DNA of 56,865 nt from Candidatus Fermentibacterota bacterium (lineage in GTDB: Bacteria > JAFGKV01): NCBI GenBank assembly GCA_030620115.1, contig JAUXFG010000003.1, positions 1 to 56,865 of the forward strand, in the 5' to 3' direction. The notes beneath the pieces are model-generated. The model ran no database searches and had not been told where the DNA came from. It saw nothing but the letters and a program-made list of their open reading frames with translations. Of this stretch, positions 16,101 through 25,611 are shown in pieces (position 1 is the stretch's first letter; every line of letters starts with the position of its first letter). The position numbers and the translations under genes are program-made.

Positions 16101-18386
16101 CTATGTCTTCGTTCCCCCGAAGTGTGCGGCAAGGTCCTTGATTTTCTGGTCCAGATCGTCCTTTCTCCGTGTGGAAGAGTGATGTGACTTGCGCTTTCTG
16201 CGTCGCCCAGTAGGTGGTTTTGTGCTCACAGGAATACATTTTTTCCTGGAGAGAGAAATGCGGTGCCGCTTGAGATCCACGTCGAGTACTTCCACATCAA
16301 TGAGATCACCAACCTTCACCACATTGCCGGGATCCTCAACGAAACGATTATCTAGTTCCGAAACGTGCACGAGACCGTCTTGATGCACACCTATATCCAC
16401 AAATGCGCCAAATCGTGTGACATTGGTGACCTTTCCCTGGAGTTTCATGCCCTTCTCGAGATCTGCAATCTCGTTCACGTCCTCTCGAAAACGCGGCGCA
16501 GCAAACTCCGCGCGAGGATCCCGGCCGGGTTTGAGCAGCTCCGCCTTGATGTCCTGCAAGGTATGCTCGCCGACCTCCGGAACCTTGGCAGTGAAATGCT
16601 GAAGATCAATCTTCTCGACGAGTTTGTCGTTTCCCACGAGCTCCTTCACTGTGATACCCACCATCGTGGCCATCTGCTCGACGATGCCATACGATTCGGG
16701 GTGTACTCCCGAATTATCGAGTGGGTGGTCAGCGCCACGAATTCGAAGAAACCCTGCGCACTGCTGAAAGGTCTTTTCACCAAGACCTTTCACATCCAAC
16801 AAGTCCGAACGGCTCCTGAATGGACCGTGGCCTTCCCTATGTTGAATAACATTCCTTGCGATCCGGTCGGTGAGGCCCGATGTGTAACGCAGCAATGACC
16901 AGGACGAGGTGTTGAGTTCCACCCCAACTTTATTCACGCAAGACTCCACGGTTCGTCCGAGGCTCTCCTTCAGCTTCTTCTGGTCCACATCATGTTGATA
17001 CTGACCGACGCCCAATGATTTGGGATCGATCTTTACCAGCTCTGCCAACGGATCCTGCAGCCTTCGAGCAATACTCAAGGCGCCACGAATGGTCACGTCG
17101 AGGTCAGGATGCTCTTCACGAGCTATATCGGATGCTGAGTAGACCGAAGCACCAGTCTCATTCACCATCACGCTGAATGCCCCAAACGACGTGTCCTTCA
17201 AGGAATCATGCACAAAATAATCTGTTTCTCGGGAGGCCGTACCATTCCCCACGGCCACCGCCCTCACGGCATGCTTGGACAAAAGCGCATGCAATGTCTT
17301 GCTCGCACGCTTGGTATCCTTGCGGGGGGCCGTAGGGTAGATGGTTGCCGCTTCTAGGAATTTCCCCGTGCCATCAACCACCGCAACTTTGCATCCAGTA
17401 CGAAACCCCGGATCAATGCCCAGAACACATATGGAACCCGCCGGTGGTGAGAGAAGGAGATTCTGCAGGTTTTCCTCGAAGACCCGTATCGCTTCCTCAT
17501 CCGAATGCGATTTCAGATCCGCACGGATCTCGGTCTCGATGCTGGGCTTGAGGAGGCGGATGAATGAATCACCGATCGCATTCGCCAGGTGGGCGCCCCA
17601 TGGCGATGCAGGCTTCACCTGGTAGCGCTTCATTATCGATTGAATGGCTTCATCTTCCTCATCAAGTGCGATCTGGAATGCAAGCACATCCTCGTTCGCG
17701 CCGCGCCGTATTGCCAACATGCGATGCGAAGGAATCGTGGCCACGGGCTCGCTGAACCCATCGTACATGTCATACTTGGTCGGACCTTCAATGAGTTTCT
17801 TGGCACGCACCTTCCCCTTGGTCAATATCCTCCGGCGAAGATCCGCACGGATCATAGAATCCTCTGCCACAATCTCCGCGACGATATGCCTTGCCCCTTC
17901 CAGGGCAGACGCGACATCATCAATGCCTTTTTCGGGGTCCACATAACCCTGGGCGACCTCTTCGGGCATCCCCCCATCCGGGGTCTGTGCCAACACGGCC
18001 CTAGCCAGCGGCTCCAAGCCGCGTTCTCGGGCTATGGTAGCCTTGGTTCTCCTCTTTGGTTTGAACGGCAGGTACAAGTCCTCCAAGCTCGATTTCTCAT
18101 TGCATTCCATGATGCGGGCTTGGAGCTCATCGGTAAGATTGCCCTGGTCGCGTATGGTAGTCAGAACCGTTGATCTCCTCTCCACAAGCTCCACGTAGTA
18201 TCGATGCCGATCCTGGATTTGGAAGATCTGTTTGTCGTCAAGGTTGCCGGTGGTATCCTTCCTGTATCTGGCAATGAAGGGGACGGTGGCGCCCTCAGTA
18301 AGGAGGGCGATGGTTCGGGAGACCTGAGGAGGATTCGCCCCTGCCTCCGTCGCAATAAGCTCGAGAAACCTCTGTTCAAGTTCCAT
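16101..18386 (-). CDS. tex: Tex, S1 RNA-binding transcription accessory protein
   Basis: A protein of 761 residues, normal for Tex. The N-terminal helical region runs from MELEQRFLELIATE through VPFIARYRKDTTGNLDD; the YqgF/RNase H-like domain has GIDPGFRTGCKVAVVDG; the helix-hairpin-helix part has FRSRSDLLDVKGLGEKTFQ and AGFLRIRG; the S1 domain (about 655-725) has GKVTNVTRFGAFVDIGV, HQDGLVHVSEL and ISLSRK. Tex is a conserved cytoplasmic nucleic-acid-binding protein linked to transcription and ribosome hibernation or rescue. AAGGAG precedes the ATG at 18386. The C-terminal tail after the S1 domain is basic (GRRRKRKS). Confidence 0.96.
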   Translation of the reverse strand: MELEQRFLELIATEAGANPPQVSRTIALLTEGATVPFIARYRKDTTGNLDDKQIFQIQDRHRYYVELVERRSTVLTTIRDQGNLTDELQARIMECNEKSSLEDLYLPFKPKRRTKATIARERGLEPLARAVLAQTPDGGMPEEVAQGYVDPEKGIDDVASALEGARHIVAEIVAEDSMIRADLRRRILTKGKVRAKKLIEGPTKYDMYDGFSEPVATIPSHRMLAIRRGANEDVLAFQIALDEEDEAIQSIMKRYQVKPASPWGAHLANAIGDSFIRLLKPSIETEIRADLKSHSDEEAIRVFEENLQNLLLSPPAGSICVLGIDPGFRTGCKVAVVDGTGKFLEAATIYPTAPRKDTKRASKTLHALLSKHAVRAVAVGNGTASRETDYFVHDSLKDTSFGAFSVMVNETGASVYSASDIAREEHPDLDVTIRGALSIARRLQDPLAELVKIDPKSLGVGQYQHDVDQKKLKESLGRTVESCVNKVGVELNTSSWSLLRYTSGLTDRIARNVIQHREGHGPFRSRSDLLDVKGLGEKTFQQCAGFLRIRGADHPLDNSGVHPESYGIVEQMATMVGITVKELVGNDKLVEKIDLQHFTAKVPEVGEHTLQDIKAELLKPGRDPRAEFAAPRFREDVNEIADLEKGMKLQGKVTNVTRFGAFVDIGVHQDGLVHVSELDNRFVEDPGNVVKVGDLIDVEVLDVDLKRHRISLSRKKCIPVSTKPPTGRRRKRKSHHSSTRRKDDLDQKIKDLAAHFGGTKT

Positions 18387-18399
18387 ACTGCTCCTTGTT

Positions 18400-18561
18400 A
18401 GGGTTCGCGCAGAAATAACTTCGCATTATGACATCCCATATTCATCCCGCCGTCGGCGGGACTACGCCTCCCGTCTACGCCAAGGCTCCGCCGGGGCAAG
18501 CCGGTTTCGCTCCCTCGGGGAGGCCAATCCTGCGGCAAATCTGTGCGCCAAGACTGCGAAC
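18400..18561 (+). repeat. dispersed repeat family 2, copy 1
   Basis: This copy begins GGGTTCGCGCAGAAATAACT, continues with a TGACATCCCAT word, and ends with CTGCGGCAAATCTGTGCG and CAAGACTGCGAAC. The same left and right ends recur at 20338-20560 and 35861-36048, and the left end at 47995. The interior differs between copies; here it holds small hairpins (CCCGCCGTCGGCGGG and GGCTCCGCCGGGGCAAGCC). The modular structure, with constant ends and a variable centre, suggests nested insertions. Confidence 0.8.
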
Positions 18562-18589
18562 TCATTCCTGTGCGAACCCTTGGGGTCTG

Positions 18590-18775
18590 CCCCCTGCTTC
18601 TCAGACTGAGGCCCGGGGTCATCGCGAGCGATAGCGCGGCGATCTCGATGGGCCAATGAGATTGCTTCGTCGCTACCCTCCTCGCAATGACTGATGGTGG
18701 GGGGCACGATTCCGGGATCTCTCCATGGGACATTGTATTCCCATCGTGTGCCGTAGTGCTAGGCCGAGACCGTAA
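18590..18775 (-). repeat. dispersed repeat family 3, copy 1
   Basis: On the minus strand this has two modules. The first is CGGCCTAGCACTACGGCAC and neighbouring sequence ending near GAGATCCCGGAATCG. The second is CAGTCATTGCGAGGAGGGTA, GACGAAGCAATCTCATTG, then GAGATCGCCGCGCTATCG and CGCGATGACC. The same composite recurs at 39350-39700 and 43905-44121. The CATTGCGAGGAG...GAAGCAATCTC word is a repeat type seen widely in environmental bacterial genomes (general knowledge). Confidence 0.8.
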
Positions 18776-18869
18776 GAGCCAAGAATGAAACATCCGCTCC
18801 ATTCTTGGGTCTGCCCGCTGATTCTCACACTGAGGCGTGTTCGTCTCATAGGAAGCCCGTCTTGATGTC

Positions 18870-20267
18870 TTAGGATTTGCGCGTAATCGGGTACTGCTGC
18901 CCATACGACGCTATGGTGACCTTCGGAATGCCGGCGTCGAGCATCCGATCCTTGAGCGAGAGTTGGGCTTTCTCCTCACCGTGGACCAGGAACACCTCTC
19001 TCAGCCTCGATCTATCCATTTTATCCAGATATCGTAGTATCTCACCATAGTCCGCATGCGCACTGAATGCATTGATCGATTCCACGTGCGCTCTCAACTG
19101 AAAAGATTCTCCGAAGATATTCACTTCTCGTTCTCTGTTCACGAGCTTCCTGCCAAGCGTGTTCTCCGCCATGAAGCCGACTATCAAGACAGTATTCGAT
19201 TCATCCTCTATGTTGTTTCTCAGATGATGCAATATCCTTCCAGCTTCGCACATTCCACTCGCCGAGATGATTATCATAGGGCCAGGCATTCTGTTCAGTT
19301 CTTTGCTGTCACGGACATCTCGGATATAGTGGAGTCCTTCGAACCCGAAGGGGTTCCTATTATGATTCAGGAACACTTGCCTTGTTTCCGCATCAAAGCA
19401 CTCAGGGTGCATCCGGAATATGCCGGTGGCGCTAATGGCCATGGGGCTGTCCACAAAAATCGGCAACTCGCGTGGTATGGCCCCTCGATCTTTCAGCAGA
19501 TGGAGGAAGTAGATGATCTCCTGAGTTCTCTCCACTGCGAATGCAGGGATAATGAGCTTCCCTCTGGTCTCGACGATTCGACCTATCACCGCTCCGAGGC
19601 GATCCTCCGCGTCCTTGATATCATCGTGAAGACGATCGCCGTAGGTGCTCTCGCACACGAGGTAGTCCACCGCGGGTATCATCTGCGGATCTCTCAGAAT
19701 CGGGAGACCGGGTCTGCCGAGATCTCCCGTGAATCCAATGGTAAGGCCATCGGTCAACTCCATCACCACCAGTGAAGAACCAAGAATATGCCCTGCATCG
19801 TAGAATGTCACGGTGGCTCCTGGAATCGTGAAGGTCCTCCGATACCCGAATGCCACCACTTGCCCCAATGCAACGGTCACGTCCGCATCATCGTAAAGGG
19901 GGTCAGGGATGAACTCCTTGCCCTTCTTCCTCGCAAACTCGGCATCCTTCTCCTGAATGTACGCGGAATCAAGCATGATGAGGCTCGCAAGATCCCTTGT
20001 TGCCGGGGTGCAATAGATATTGCCATTGAAACCGTTTTTCGTGACATAGGGCAGATGGCCACAATGGTCGAAATGAGCATGGGTAAGAATGATTGCGTCT
20101 ACTGCCGAGGGGTCGAAAGGGAGATCAGTATTCTTCTTATATGCCTCTTTTCGTCTTCCCTGAAACATGCCTGCATCGATCATGATGGTGTGCTGTCCTG
20201 TATCCACGAAGTGTTTGGATCCAGTCACTTCCTGACACGCACCCCATGAGTAGAAAAACGCTCCCAT
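18870..20267 (-). CDS. beta-CASP metallo-beta-lactamase-fold ribonuclease/exonuclease
   Basis: A protein of 465 residues, typical for bacterial CPSF-like beta-CASP proteins. LTHAHFDHCGHLPY holds the H-x-H-x-D-H zinc motif (residues 63-68). Further ligands are in FYDAGHILGSS, GFTGDLGRPG and CESTYGDR, and the beta-CASP motifs in PAFAVERTQEI, IISASGMCEAGRILHHL and INAFSAHADYGEIL. The family degrades or processes RNA in the cytoplasm with two zinc ions. AGGGAG lies 8 nt before the ATG at 20267. Dispersed repeats flank it on both sides, so it is probably transcribed alone. Confidence 0.93.
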   Translation of the reverse strand: MGAFFYSWGACQEVTGSKHFVDTGQHTIMIDAGMFQGRRKEAYKKNTDLPFDPSAVDAIILTHAHFDHCGHLPYVTKNGFNGNIYCTPATRDLASLIMLDSAYIQEKDAEFARKKGKEFIPDPLYDDADVTVALGQVVAFGYRRTFTIPGATVTFYDAGHILGSSLVVMELTDGLTIGFTGDLGRPGLPILRDPQMIPAVDYLVCESTYGDRLHDDIKDAEDRLGAVIGRIVETRGKLIIPAFAVERTQEIIYFLHLLKDRGAIPRELPIFVDSPMAISATGIFRMHPECFDAETRQVFLNHNRNPFGFEGLHYIRDVRDSKELNRMPGPMIIISASGMCEAGRILHHLRNNIEDESNTVLIVGFMAENTLGRKLVNREREVNIFGESFQLRAHVESINAFSAHADYGEILRYLDKMDRSRLREVFLVHGEEKAQLSLKDRMLDAGIPKVTIASYGQQYPITRKS

Positions 20268-20337
20268 ATCTGACTCCCTTTCAAAAAAAGATCACGATTG
20301 TTTTGATGCGGGATAATCGCCTGGCATTGAACCAAAC

Positions 20338-20560
20338 CTCAGGCTTCGCACAGGAATAATTCCACATTTTGACATCCCATCTTCAGCGCATCTAGAGCGC
20401 GGATCTCTCGCCAATCTTCTGCTTTCCCTCTTTGGAGTGCGGTAGCCCCGCGTACTGCGCCTCCCGTCTGCGCCAAGGCTTCGCCGAGGCAGGCCGGTGG
20501 GCACGGCATGCCGTGCCCCTACATGGGGAGCCCAATTCCAGGACAAATCTATGCGCGTTT
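20338..20560 (+). repeat. dispersed repeat family 2, copy 2, reaching the prfB stop codon
   Basis: The left end (GCTTCGCACAGGAATAATTC, TTTTGACATCCCATCTTCA) and the right end (CCCTACATGGGGAG, CCAATTC...GGACAAATCTATGCG) match family 2. The interior (AGCGCGGATCTCTCGCCAAT, TTTCCCTCTTTGGAGTGCGG) matches 48050-48100 almost exactly. The last bases overlap the 3' end of prfB; its TAG stop (complement of 20549-20551) falls within the repeat's conserved end. Confidence 0.78.
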
Positions 20561-21650
20561 CCCACCCAACAAGAAGGCCTCGATGAAACCATCGATATTG
20601 CCGTCAAGAACGCCCTGGACATTGCCGACTTCAACCCCGGTGCGGTGGTCCTTCACCAGCGAATACGGGTGGAGCACGTATGATCTGATCTGACTTCCCC
20701 AAGCGATCTCGCTCTTGGCGGCATGGATTTTGGCCCGTTTCGCTTCCTCCTCCTCAAGTTTCTTCTGGTAGAGGCGGCTCAATAGAATTTTCATGGCATT
20801 CTCGCGGTTCCTGAACTGAGATCGCTCATTCTGACATTGGACCACGATGCCCGTAGGGATATGCGTGATTCGTATGGCAGAGCTTGTCTTGTTCACATGC
20901 TGTCCACCGGCGCCGGAAGCCCGATAAGTATCCACTCTCAGATCACTCTCATCGATCTCAATGGTGATATCATCGTCGACTTCCGGATATACGAATACAG
21001 AGGCAAAGGATGTGTGCCGCCTATGGTTGGCGTCAAATGGCGAGAGTCGAACGAGCCGGTGAACCCCTCTCTCGGCTTTCAAGTATCCATACGCATGGTC
21101 TCCACGGACCTCAACACTCATGCTCTTGATCCCCGCCTCCTCTCCAGCGAGAAAATCCATAATCTTCCAAGAAAATCCCCTCTTCTCAGCCCATCTCTGA
21201 TACATCCTGGCCAGCATTTCCGCCCAATCCATGGATTCGGTACCTCCGGCGCCGGGATGAAGCGACAAGATGGCGTTTCGGCTGTCGTCCGGTCCGCTCA
21301 ACATGTGGGAGAGCTCAAGCCGCCGAATCTTCCTCAGGAGCTCTTGGGCGCCCTGGTCTACCTCCTCGAGCACCTCCTCTTCGCCCTCCTCTTCAGCCAG
21401 ATGTGCCAGCTCTGTCAGATCCTCCCATTCCGCGCCCAATGTCTCAATACCGTCGAGTTCTTCCCGAACACGGGTCAGCTGCTGGAGTACGGCTCTTGCC
21501 GAGTTCGGATCGCCCCAGAAGTCAGGCGCATTGCTCTTCTTTTCGAGGTCGTTGACCCTCGACAGAAGTGAGTCAGCGTCAAAGAAAACCTCGGAGCGCA
21601 TCTATTCTTTCTTTGGCAGCGTTCAATCGATCCATAGTTTCCTTGGACAT
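20549..21650 (-). CDS. prfB: peptide chain release factor 2, with programmed +1 frameshift
   Basis: The main frame carries SGAGGQHVNKTSSAIRITH with the GGQ peptidyl-hydrolysis motif, and the RF2 decoding domain. It has no proper N-terminus. Reading upstream in the other frame from ATG 21650 gives MSKETMDRLNAAKERIDALR, then GFL and a UGA at 21581-21579, within CGA GGT TTT CTT TGA C. A +1 shift at CTT-T continues into DADSLLSRVNDL. The joined product is 23 + 343 = 366 residues, almost identical in length to E. coli RF2 (365). RF2 thus controls its own synthesis through slow reading of its own stop codon. The 5' end overlaps the coaE stop by 28 bp; ATG 21635 is an alternative start. The 3' end abuts a family 2 repeat. 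Confidence 0.93.
21578..21594 (-). promoter_or_regulatory. RF2 programmed +1 frameshift site
   Basis: On the minus strand the site reads CCGAGGTTTTCTTTGAC. It holds a Shine-Dalgarno-like CGAGGT, a 3-nt spacer, the slippery CTT, and the in-frame TGA followed by C. This is the same layout as the E. coli prfB signal (SD-like element, three nucleotides, CUU UGA C). The C after UGA is the known weak termination context. It is the only route that joins the two prfB frames. Confidence 0.92.
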
Positions 21651-22282
21651 GGCAAAGTCCCCCCTTGGGGCCCCGCTGGACCCGCTAGAATAACTCTGTA
21701 TAAAGCATGAACTCGTTCCATCAGATCATCCCTTGATCCATGGTTGTCAACCACCACATGACATCCGTTTCGTTTATCCACTTCGGGAAGCTGGAACCTC
21801 TCCAACCGCCGCAGAACGGCAAGGTCTCTCCCCGCGGCAACCAGACGCTTGTGACGAAGCGCCTTGGAGCAGTGCACAAACACCAGCAGGTCAAAATACG
21901 ATCCTATCCCCCATTCGGGAATAAGCGCGGCGTCGATCACTACCGGTCTATCCGGCCGCTGTTGCCACGCTTCGCGAACCTTGCCGGCCAGCCTTTTCAG
22001 CAGCGGCGGGTGCATGATCGCGTTCAACGTCTTCATGGTTGTGCGTCTTCGTAGTGCTGCGTCGGCCAGGCGTGTACGATCCACGCCTTCAACACTCCGG
22101 ATTCCAGGTCCGAACGCAGAAACCAACGCCTCCACAATGGGAGACTCCACCAAAAGCCCGTGTCCTTCCACATCGGCATTGATGACCGTGGCGCCCAAGT
22201 GCTCCATGCCCGAGGCGACGGAGCTCTTCCCGCTCCCAGGCAGCCCTACGATTCCAAGAAGGATCACTGAGCTACTTTGCAT
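21623..22282 (-). CDS. coaE: dephospho-CoA kinase
   Basis: A protein of 219 residues. LGIVGLPGSGKSSVAS carries the P-loop, VINADVEGHGLL matches the substrate-binding D-x-D region, and PVVIDAALIPEWG and FVHCSKALRHKRLVAAG match the lid and the nucleotide-binding helix of CoaE. It phosphorylates the ribose 3' hydroxyl of dephospho-CoA in the last step of CoA synthesis. It overlaps the end of polA by 11 bp and the start of prfB by 28 bp, consistent with one transcript nadD-polA-coaE-prfB. Confidence 0.92.
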   Translation of the reverse strand: MQSSSVILLGIVGLPGSGKSSVASGMEHLGATVINADVEGHGLLVESPIVEALVSAFGPGIRSVEGVDRTRLADAALRRRTTMKTLNAIMHPPLLKRLAGKVREAWQQRPDRPVVIDAALIPEWGIGSYFDLLVFVHCSKALRHKRLVAAGRDLAVLRRLERFQLPEVDKRNGCHVVVDNHGSRDDLMERVHALYRVILAGPAGPQGGTLPCPRKLWID

Positions 22283-24962
22283 CGAGCCAATTGGCGCCCC
22301 ATCCCACGTCTACCTTCAATGGCACGGAGAGCTTCATGGCCCCCTCCATGGCGGCTGCGACCACTGCTCCGGTCTCTTCAGCATGCTCCTCTTCTACTTC
22401 CAACACGAGTTCATCATGAACCTGGAGAAGGAGGAAAGCCGGCATCTGTTGCTCACAAATCTCGCGGTGCACGGAGAGCATGGCGATTTTCATAAGATCC
22501 GCGGCGCTGCCCTGCACGGGTGTGTTGATGGCCATACGTTCAGCAGCTTGCTTCCTTCCGCCGTCCATGGCCTCGATGTCGGGCAGAGGCCGCCATCTCC
22601 CCAGTATCGTCCGCACGCCGCCTTCAGCCCGGGCACCCTGAATCGTGCTGTCCATATAGCCCTTGATCGCCGGAAAGCGATGGAAATATCGTTGGATGAA
22701 CTCACTGGCCTCAGCCTGTGTGATTCCCGTGTCCCTGGCGAGTCTTCTGGGACCCATGCCGTACAGCACTCCGAAGTTGATTGCCTTTGCCCGGGTACGG
22801 AGCTCTGAGGATACATCACCAGGCGGTACATCGAATATCCGCGCAGCTGTTTCAGCATGGATGTCCATGCCGGAAGCAAACGCGTCGCTGAGTTCCTTGT
22901 CTTGTGCGAGATGAGCGAGCATGCGGAGCTCGATCTGAGAGTAGTCTGCCACCAACAAGACATAGCCGGGAGGCGCCACGAATGCTTTGCGAACCTTCTT
23001 CCCCAGTTCGCCTCGTATCGGGATGTTTTGAAGATTAGGATTACTGGACGAAAGCCTGCCAGTGGCCGCCACTGCTTGATTGAAACTGGTATGGATTCTC
23101 CCTGTCCGGGGATGCACGAGCTTCGGCAATGTATCAACATACGTGCTCTTCAGCTTCGCCAGATTACGATACTCCATGATACGAGCCACCAGCGGATGTT
23201 CGGCCATGGTTTCGAGAACCGCCGCGTTGGTGGAGTATCCGCTTTTTGTTCTCCGTAATCGTTTTATGCCCAGCTTCTTGTGCACTTCGAGCTTCTCGAA
23301 AAGGATGTAGCCCAACTGCTTGGTGGAGTTCACATTAAACTCCTCCCCCGCCAGCTCTTTGATTTCACGCTCCAGCGTCACAATCTGGGCACCGAAATCC
23401 AGCCCCAGTCGATGGACATAGGGGACATCAAGACAGATCCCGCGGCGCTCCATGGCGCAGAGGACATTGATGAGCGGGAGCTCGACATCACGATAGAGCT
23501 CTTCCAATTCCATGGCGGCAAGCTTGGGCTCGAAGTGGTGATGAAGCCGTAGTGCCATATCGGCGTCTTCGCACGCGTACTCGGCAACCTCATCTACAGG
23601 GACGAGATCCATGGTGATCTGGCTCTTGCCCTTCCCGATTAGTTGTTCGGTAGGGATTTTCTTGATGCCCAGGTGGCGGAGGGAAAGGAAATCAAGATTC
23701 CGTTGCCGAAGATTCGGTTCGACCAGATAGGAAGCGATCATTGTATCGAAGGCGAGGCCTCGCACCCTGATGCCAACCTCTTGAAGCACCTCCATGTCAT
23801 ACTTGGAATTCTGGCCACCCTTGGCCAGATGTTCGTCTTCCAACAGTGGACCAAGTTTCTCCCATACGATGTTCGTCGAAAGGCCTTCCTCTCCCAGAGG
23901 AACATAGTATGCCTCGCCCTCACATAGGCTCAGCGATATCCCAATCGGCACGGCCTTCATTGGATCCAGGGATGTGGTTTCGAGATCAAAGGCAAAAGGA
24001 CCATGGCCGCGCAAGATAGTGATGAGCCGGTCCAGCGCTTCCTCTGTGGTTACCGTGTGATAGGAGCGTGTGATCTCCGGTTTGGCATCAACCTGTACCC
24101 TCATTGCAAGTGAGCCGAATTCAAGCTCCGTGTAGATGCGGACCAGTTCATTGGCATCGGCCTTACCACATTCCAAGAGATAGGAGCCCATCTCCAAGGG
24201 GACATCGGTCCTGAGCTGCACTAGCTCACGCGAAAGCAATGCCAAATCTGCATGTTTCTCGAACGCGTCCCGAATTGCGTTCCACGGGATTTCCCGCCAA
24301 TGCTCGAGAACCCCATGAAGGGTGCCAAACATCTCGAGAAGCTTGACCGCCCGCTTCGGGCCCACACCCGGTATGCCGGGGATATTGTCACTGGAATCCC
24401 CCGTGAGCGCAAGAAAATCTCCCATGAGAGAGGGGGGCACACCGTACTTTTCCTTTACCTCAGGAGATCCGAGTATGACTATTTGGCCTGCTCTCGGTGG
24501 CGGCAATAGGTGCACGTGCTCGTCCACAAGTTGAGCCATGTCTTTGTCAGAGGTGACGAGAAAGCACCCATGGCCGTGGGAGGTGACCCAGCGGGCCAGT
24601 GTCGCCATGATATCGTCCGCCTCGAACCCGGGGACGATGAACACCGGGATACCGTTGGCCTCCACTATCCGCTGCATCTGGGGAAGCTGTTCGCGGAGCT
24701 CGTCCGGCATCTTCTCCCTGGTTGCCTTGTACGCCTCGAACTTCTCATGTCTGAATGTGGGACCGGGGGCGTCAAATGTCGCCACCAGGGGGTTGCCCGA
24801 TGCGGCTTCCTTCACGGCCTCCAAGGTCATTATGAAGCCATAGATGCCGCCTGTGGCCTTCCCCGTGCTGGTCTGGAGTGCTTGTCTCTTCATGCCGTGG
24901 AATGCTCTATAGGCCATGGCGGTCCCGTCGAGTATATACAGGCTTTTCCCTGTGGCGCACAG
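22272..24962 (-). CDS. polA: DNA polymerase I
   Basis: Full-length Pol I with three domains. The 5' nuclease has FDAPGPTFRHEKFEAYK, GFEADDIMATLA, LVTSDKDMAQLVD and GDSSDNIPGIPGVGPK. The 3'-5' exonuclease keeps its acidic residues (FAFDLETTSLDP, CEDADMALRL), so proofreading looks intact. The polymerase has VADYSQIELRMLAHLA, the RAKAINFGVLYGMG helix and LLQVHDELVLEVEE. The first ATG (24917) would remove LYILDG, whose Asp is a 5' nuclease metal ligand. The frame continues upstream, and the only candidate start is a CTG at 24962, 5 nt after a perfect AAGGAGGT. The product would be 896 residues. It overlaps the nadD 3' end by 73 bp. Confidence 0.95.
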   Translation of the reverse strand: MCATGKSLYILDGTAMAYRAFHGMKRQALQTSTGKATGGIYGFIMTLEAVKEAASGNPLVATFDAPGPTFRHEKFEAYKATREKMPDELREQLPQMQRIVEANGIPVFIVPGFEADDIMATLARWVTSHGHGCFLVTSDKDMAQLVDEHVHLLPPPRAGQIVILGSPEVKEKYGVPPSLMGDFLALTGDSSDNIPGIPGVGPKRAVKLLEMFGTLHGVLEHWREIPWNAIRDAFEKHADLALLSRELVQLRTDVPLEMGSYLLECGKADANELVRIYTELEFGSLAMRVQVDAKPEITRSYHTVTTEEALDRLITILRGHGPFAFDLETTSLDPMKAVPIGISLSLCEGEAYYVPLGEEGLSTNIVWEKLGPLLEDEHLAKGGQNSKYDMEVLQEVGIRVRGLAFDTMIASYLVEPNLRQRNLDFLSLRHLGIKKIPTEQLIGKGKSQITMDLVPVDEVAEYACEDADMALRLHHHFEPKLAAMELEELYRDVELPLINVLCAMERRGICLDVPYVHRLGLDFGAQIVTLEREIKELAGEEFNVNSTKQLGYILFEKLEVHKKLGIKRLRRTKSGYSTNAAVLETMAEHPLVARIMEYRNLAKLKSTYVDTLPKLVHPRTGRIHTSFNQAVAATGRLSSSNPNLQNIPIRGELGKKVRKAFVAPPGYVLLVADYSQIELRMLAHLAQDKELSDAFASGMDIHAETAARIFDVPPGDVSSELRTRAKAINFGVLYGMGPRRLARDTGITQAEASEFIQRYFHRFPAIKGYMDSTIQGARAEGGVRTILGRWRPLPDIEAMDGGRKQAAERMAINTPVQGSAADLMKIAMLSVHREICEQQMPAFLLLQVHDELVLEVEEEHAEETGAVVAAAMEGAMKLSVPLKVDVGWGANWLDAK

Positions 24963-25588
24963 TTCATACCTCCTTGTGTGGCTTCTCCGGCCGCGGCTCC
25001 GTAGAGTTCTTCCTGTTCCACGATATCGGCTACCCGGTCATGGACCCAATACCGGATCGAGTGGCCGCCGCCGACCCGCTCCCGAAGATAGGTGGAGGAG
25101 ATCGGCAATGGAGGAATGCGCAGTAGTGTGCTCTGCGAACGAAAAACGATGGGGGCGTGTTCGATGGGGTATTCCGGACGTGGGAAGACGACAAGGCTGC
25201 AAAGGCGCAGTATCTCATCCGGATCTTTCCACGACTCGAGCTCGAGCAAGGCATCAGATCCCACGATAAGGAAGATCTCCTTCCATTCCGGGTGATCTTC
25301 CCGCAGCACATAAAGCGTTCGTACGGTATAGCTGGGGGGTGTCATCGTTCGCTCCAAATCCCAAACCTCGAATCGCGGATTATCCTTGATGGCAGCATGC
25401 ACCATCGCCAATCGGGTATCGAATGGTGTCATCTGTACATTGGTCTTGTGCGGTGGCACGAACGCAGGAAGAAAGATGACTCTGTCCAAGAAAAGCCGTT
25501 CGAGAGCTTCTTGTGCCACCACAAGATGCGCCATGTGCGGCGGATCAAAGGTCCCCCCCAGAATCCCCACCTTCCGACACGGTGTCAT
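24890..25588 (-). CDS. nadD: nicotinate-nucleotide adenylyltransferase
   Basis: VGILGGTFDPPHMAHLVVAQ at the start is the nucleotidyltransferase H-x-G-H-type site of NadD (here GTFDPPHMAH), and STYLRERVGGGHSIRYWV near the end is the SSTxIR motif. It adenylates nicotinate mononucleotide to deamido-NAD. The frame is open further upstream to 25696, but GAGGAAG 5 nt before the ATG at 25588 fits the family's start. About 30 extra C-terminal residues beyond the usual end are read from the region shared with polA, an unusual overlap. Confidence 0.92.
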   Translation of the reverse strand: MTPCRKVGILGGTFDPPHMAHLVVAQEALERLFLDRVIFLPAFVPPHKTNVQMTPFDTRLAMVHAAIKDNPRFEVWDLERTMTPPSYTVRTLYVLREDHPEWKEIFLIVGSDALLELESWKDPDEILRLCSLVVFPRPEYPIEHAPIVFRSQSTLLRIPPLPISSTYLRERVGGGHSIRYWVHDRVADIVEQEELYGAAAGEATQGGMNCAPQGKACIYSTGPPWPIEHSTA

Positions 25589-25611
25589 TCCAACTTCCTC
25601 ATTTCTTTCTT

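Noticed and set aside
18400-18775. Possible CRISPR array suggested by repeated words
   Set aside because: The repeats are not regularly spaced, differ in length and orientation, and no cas gene is near. They are dispersed intergenic repeats.
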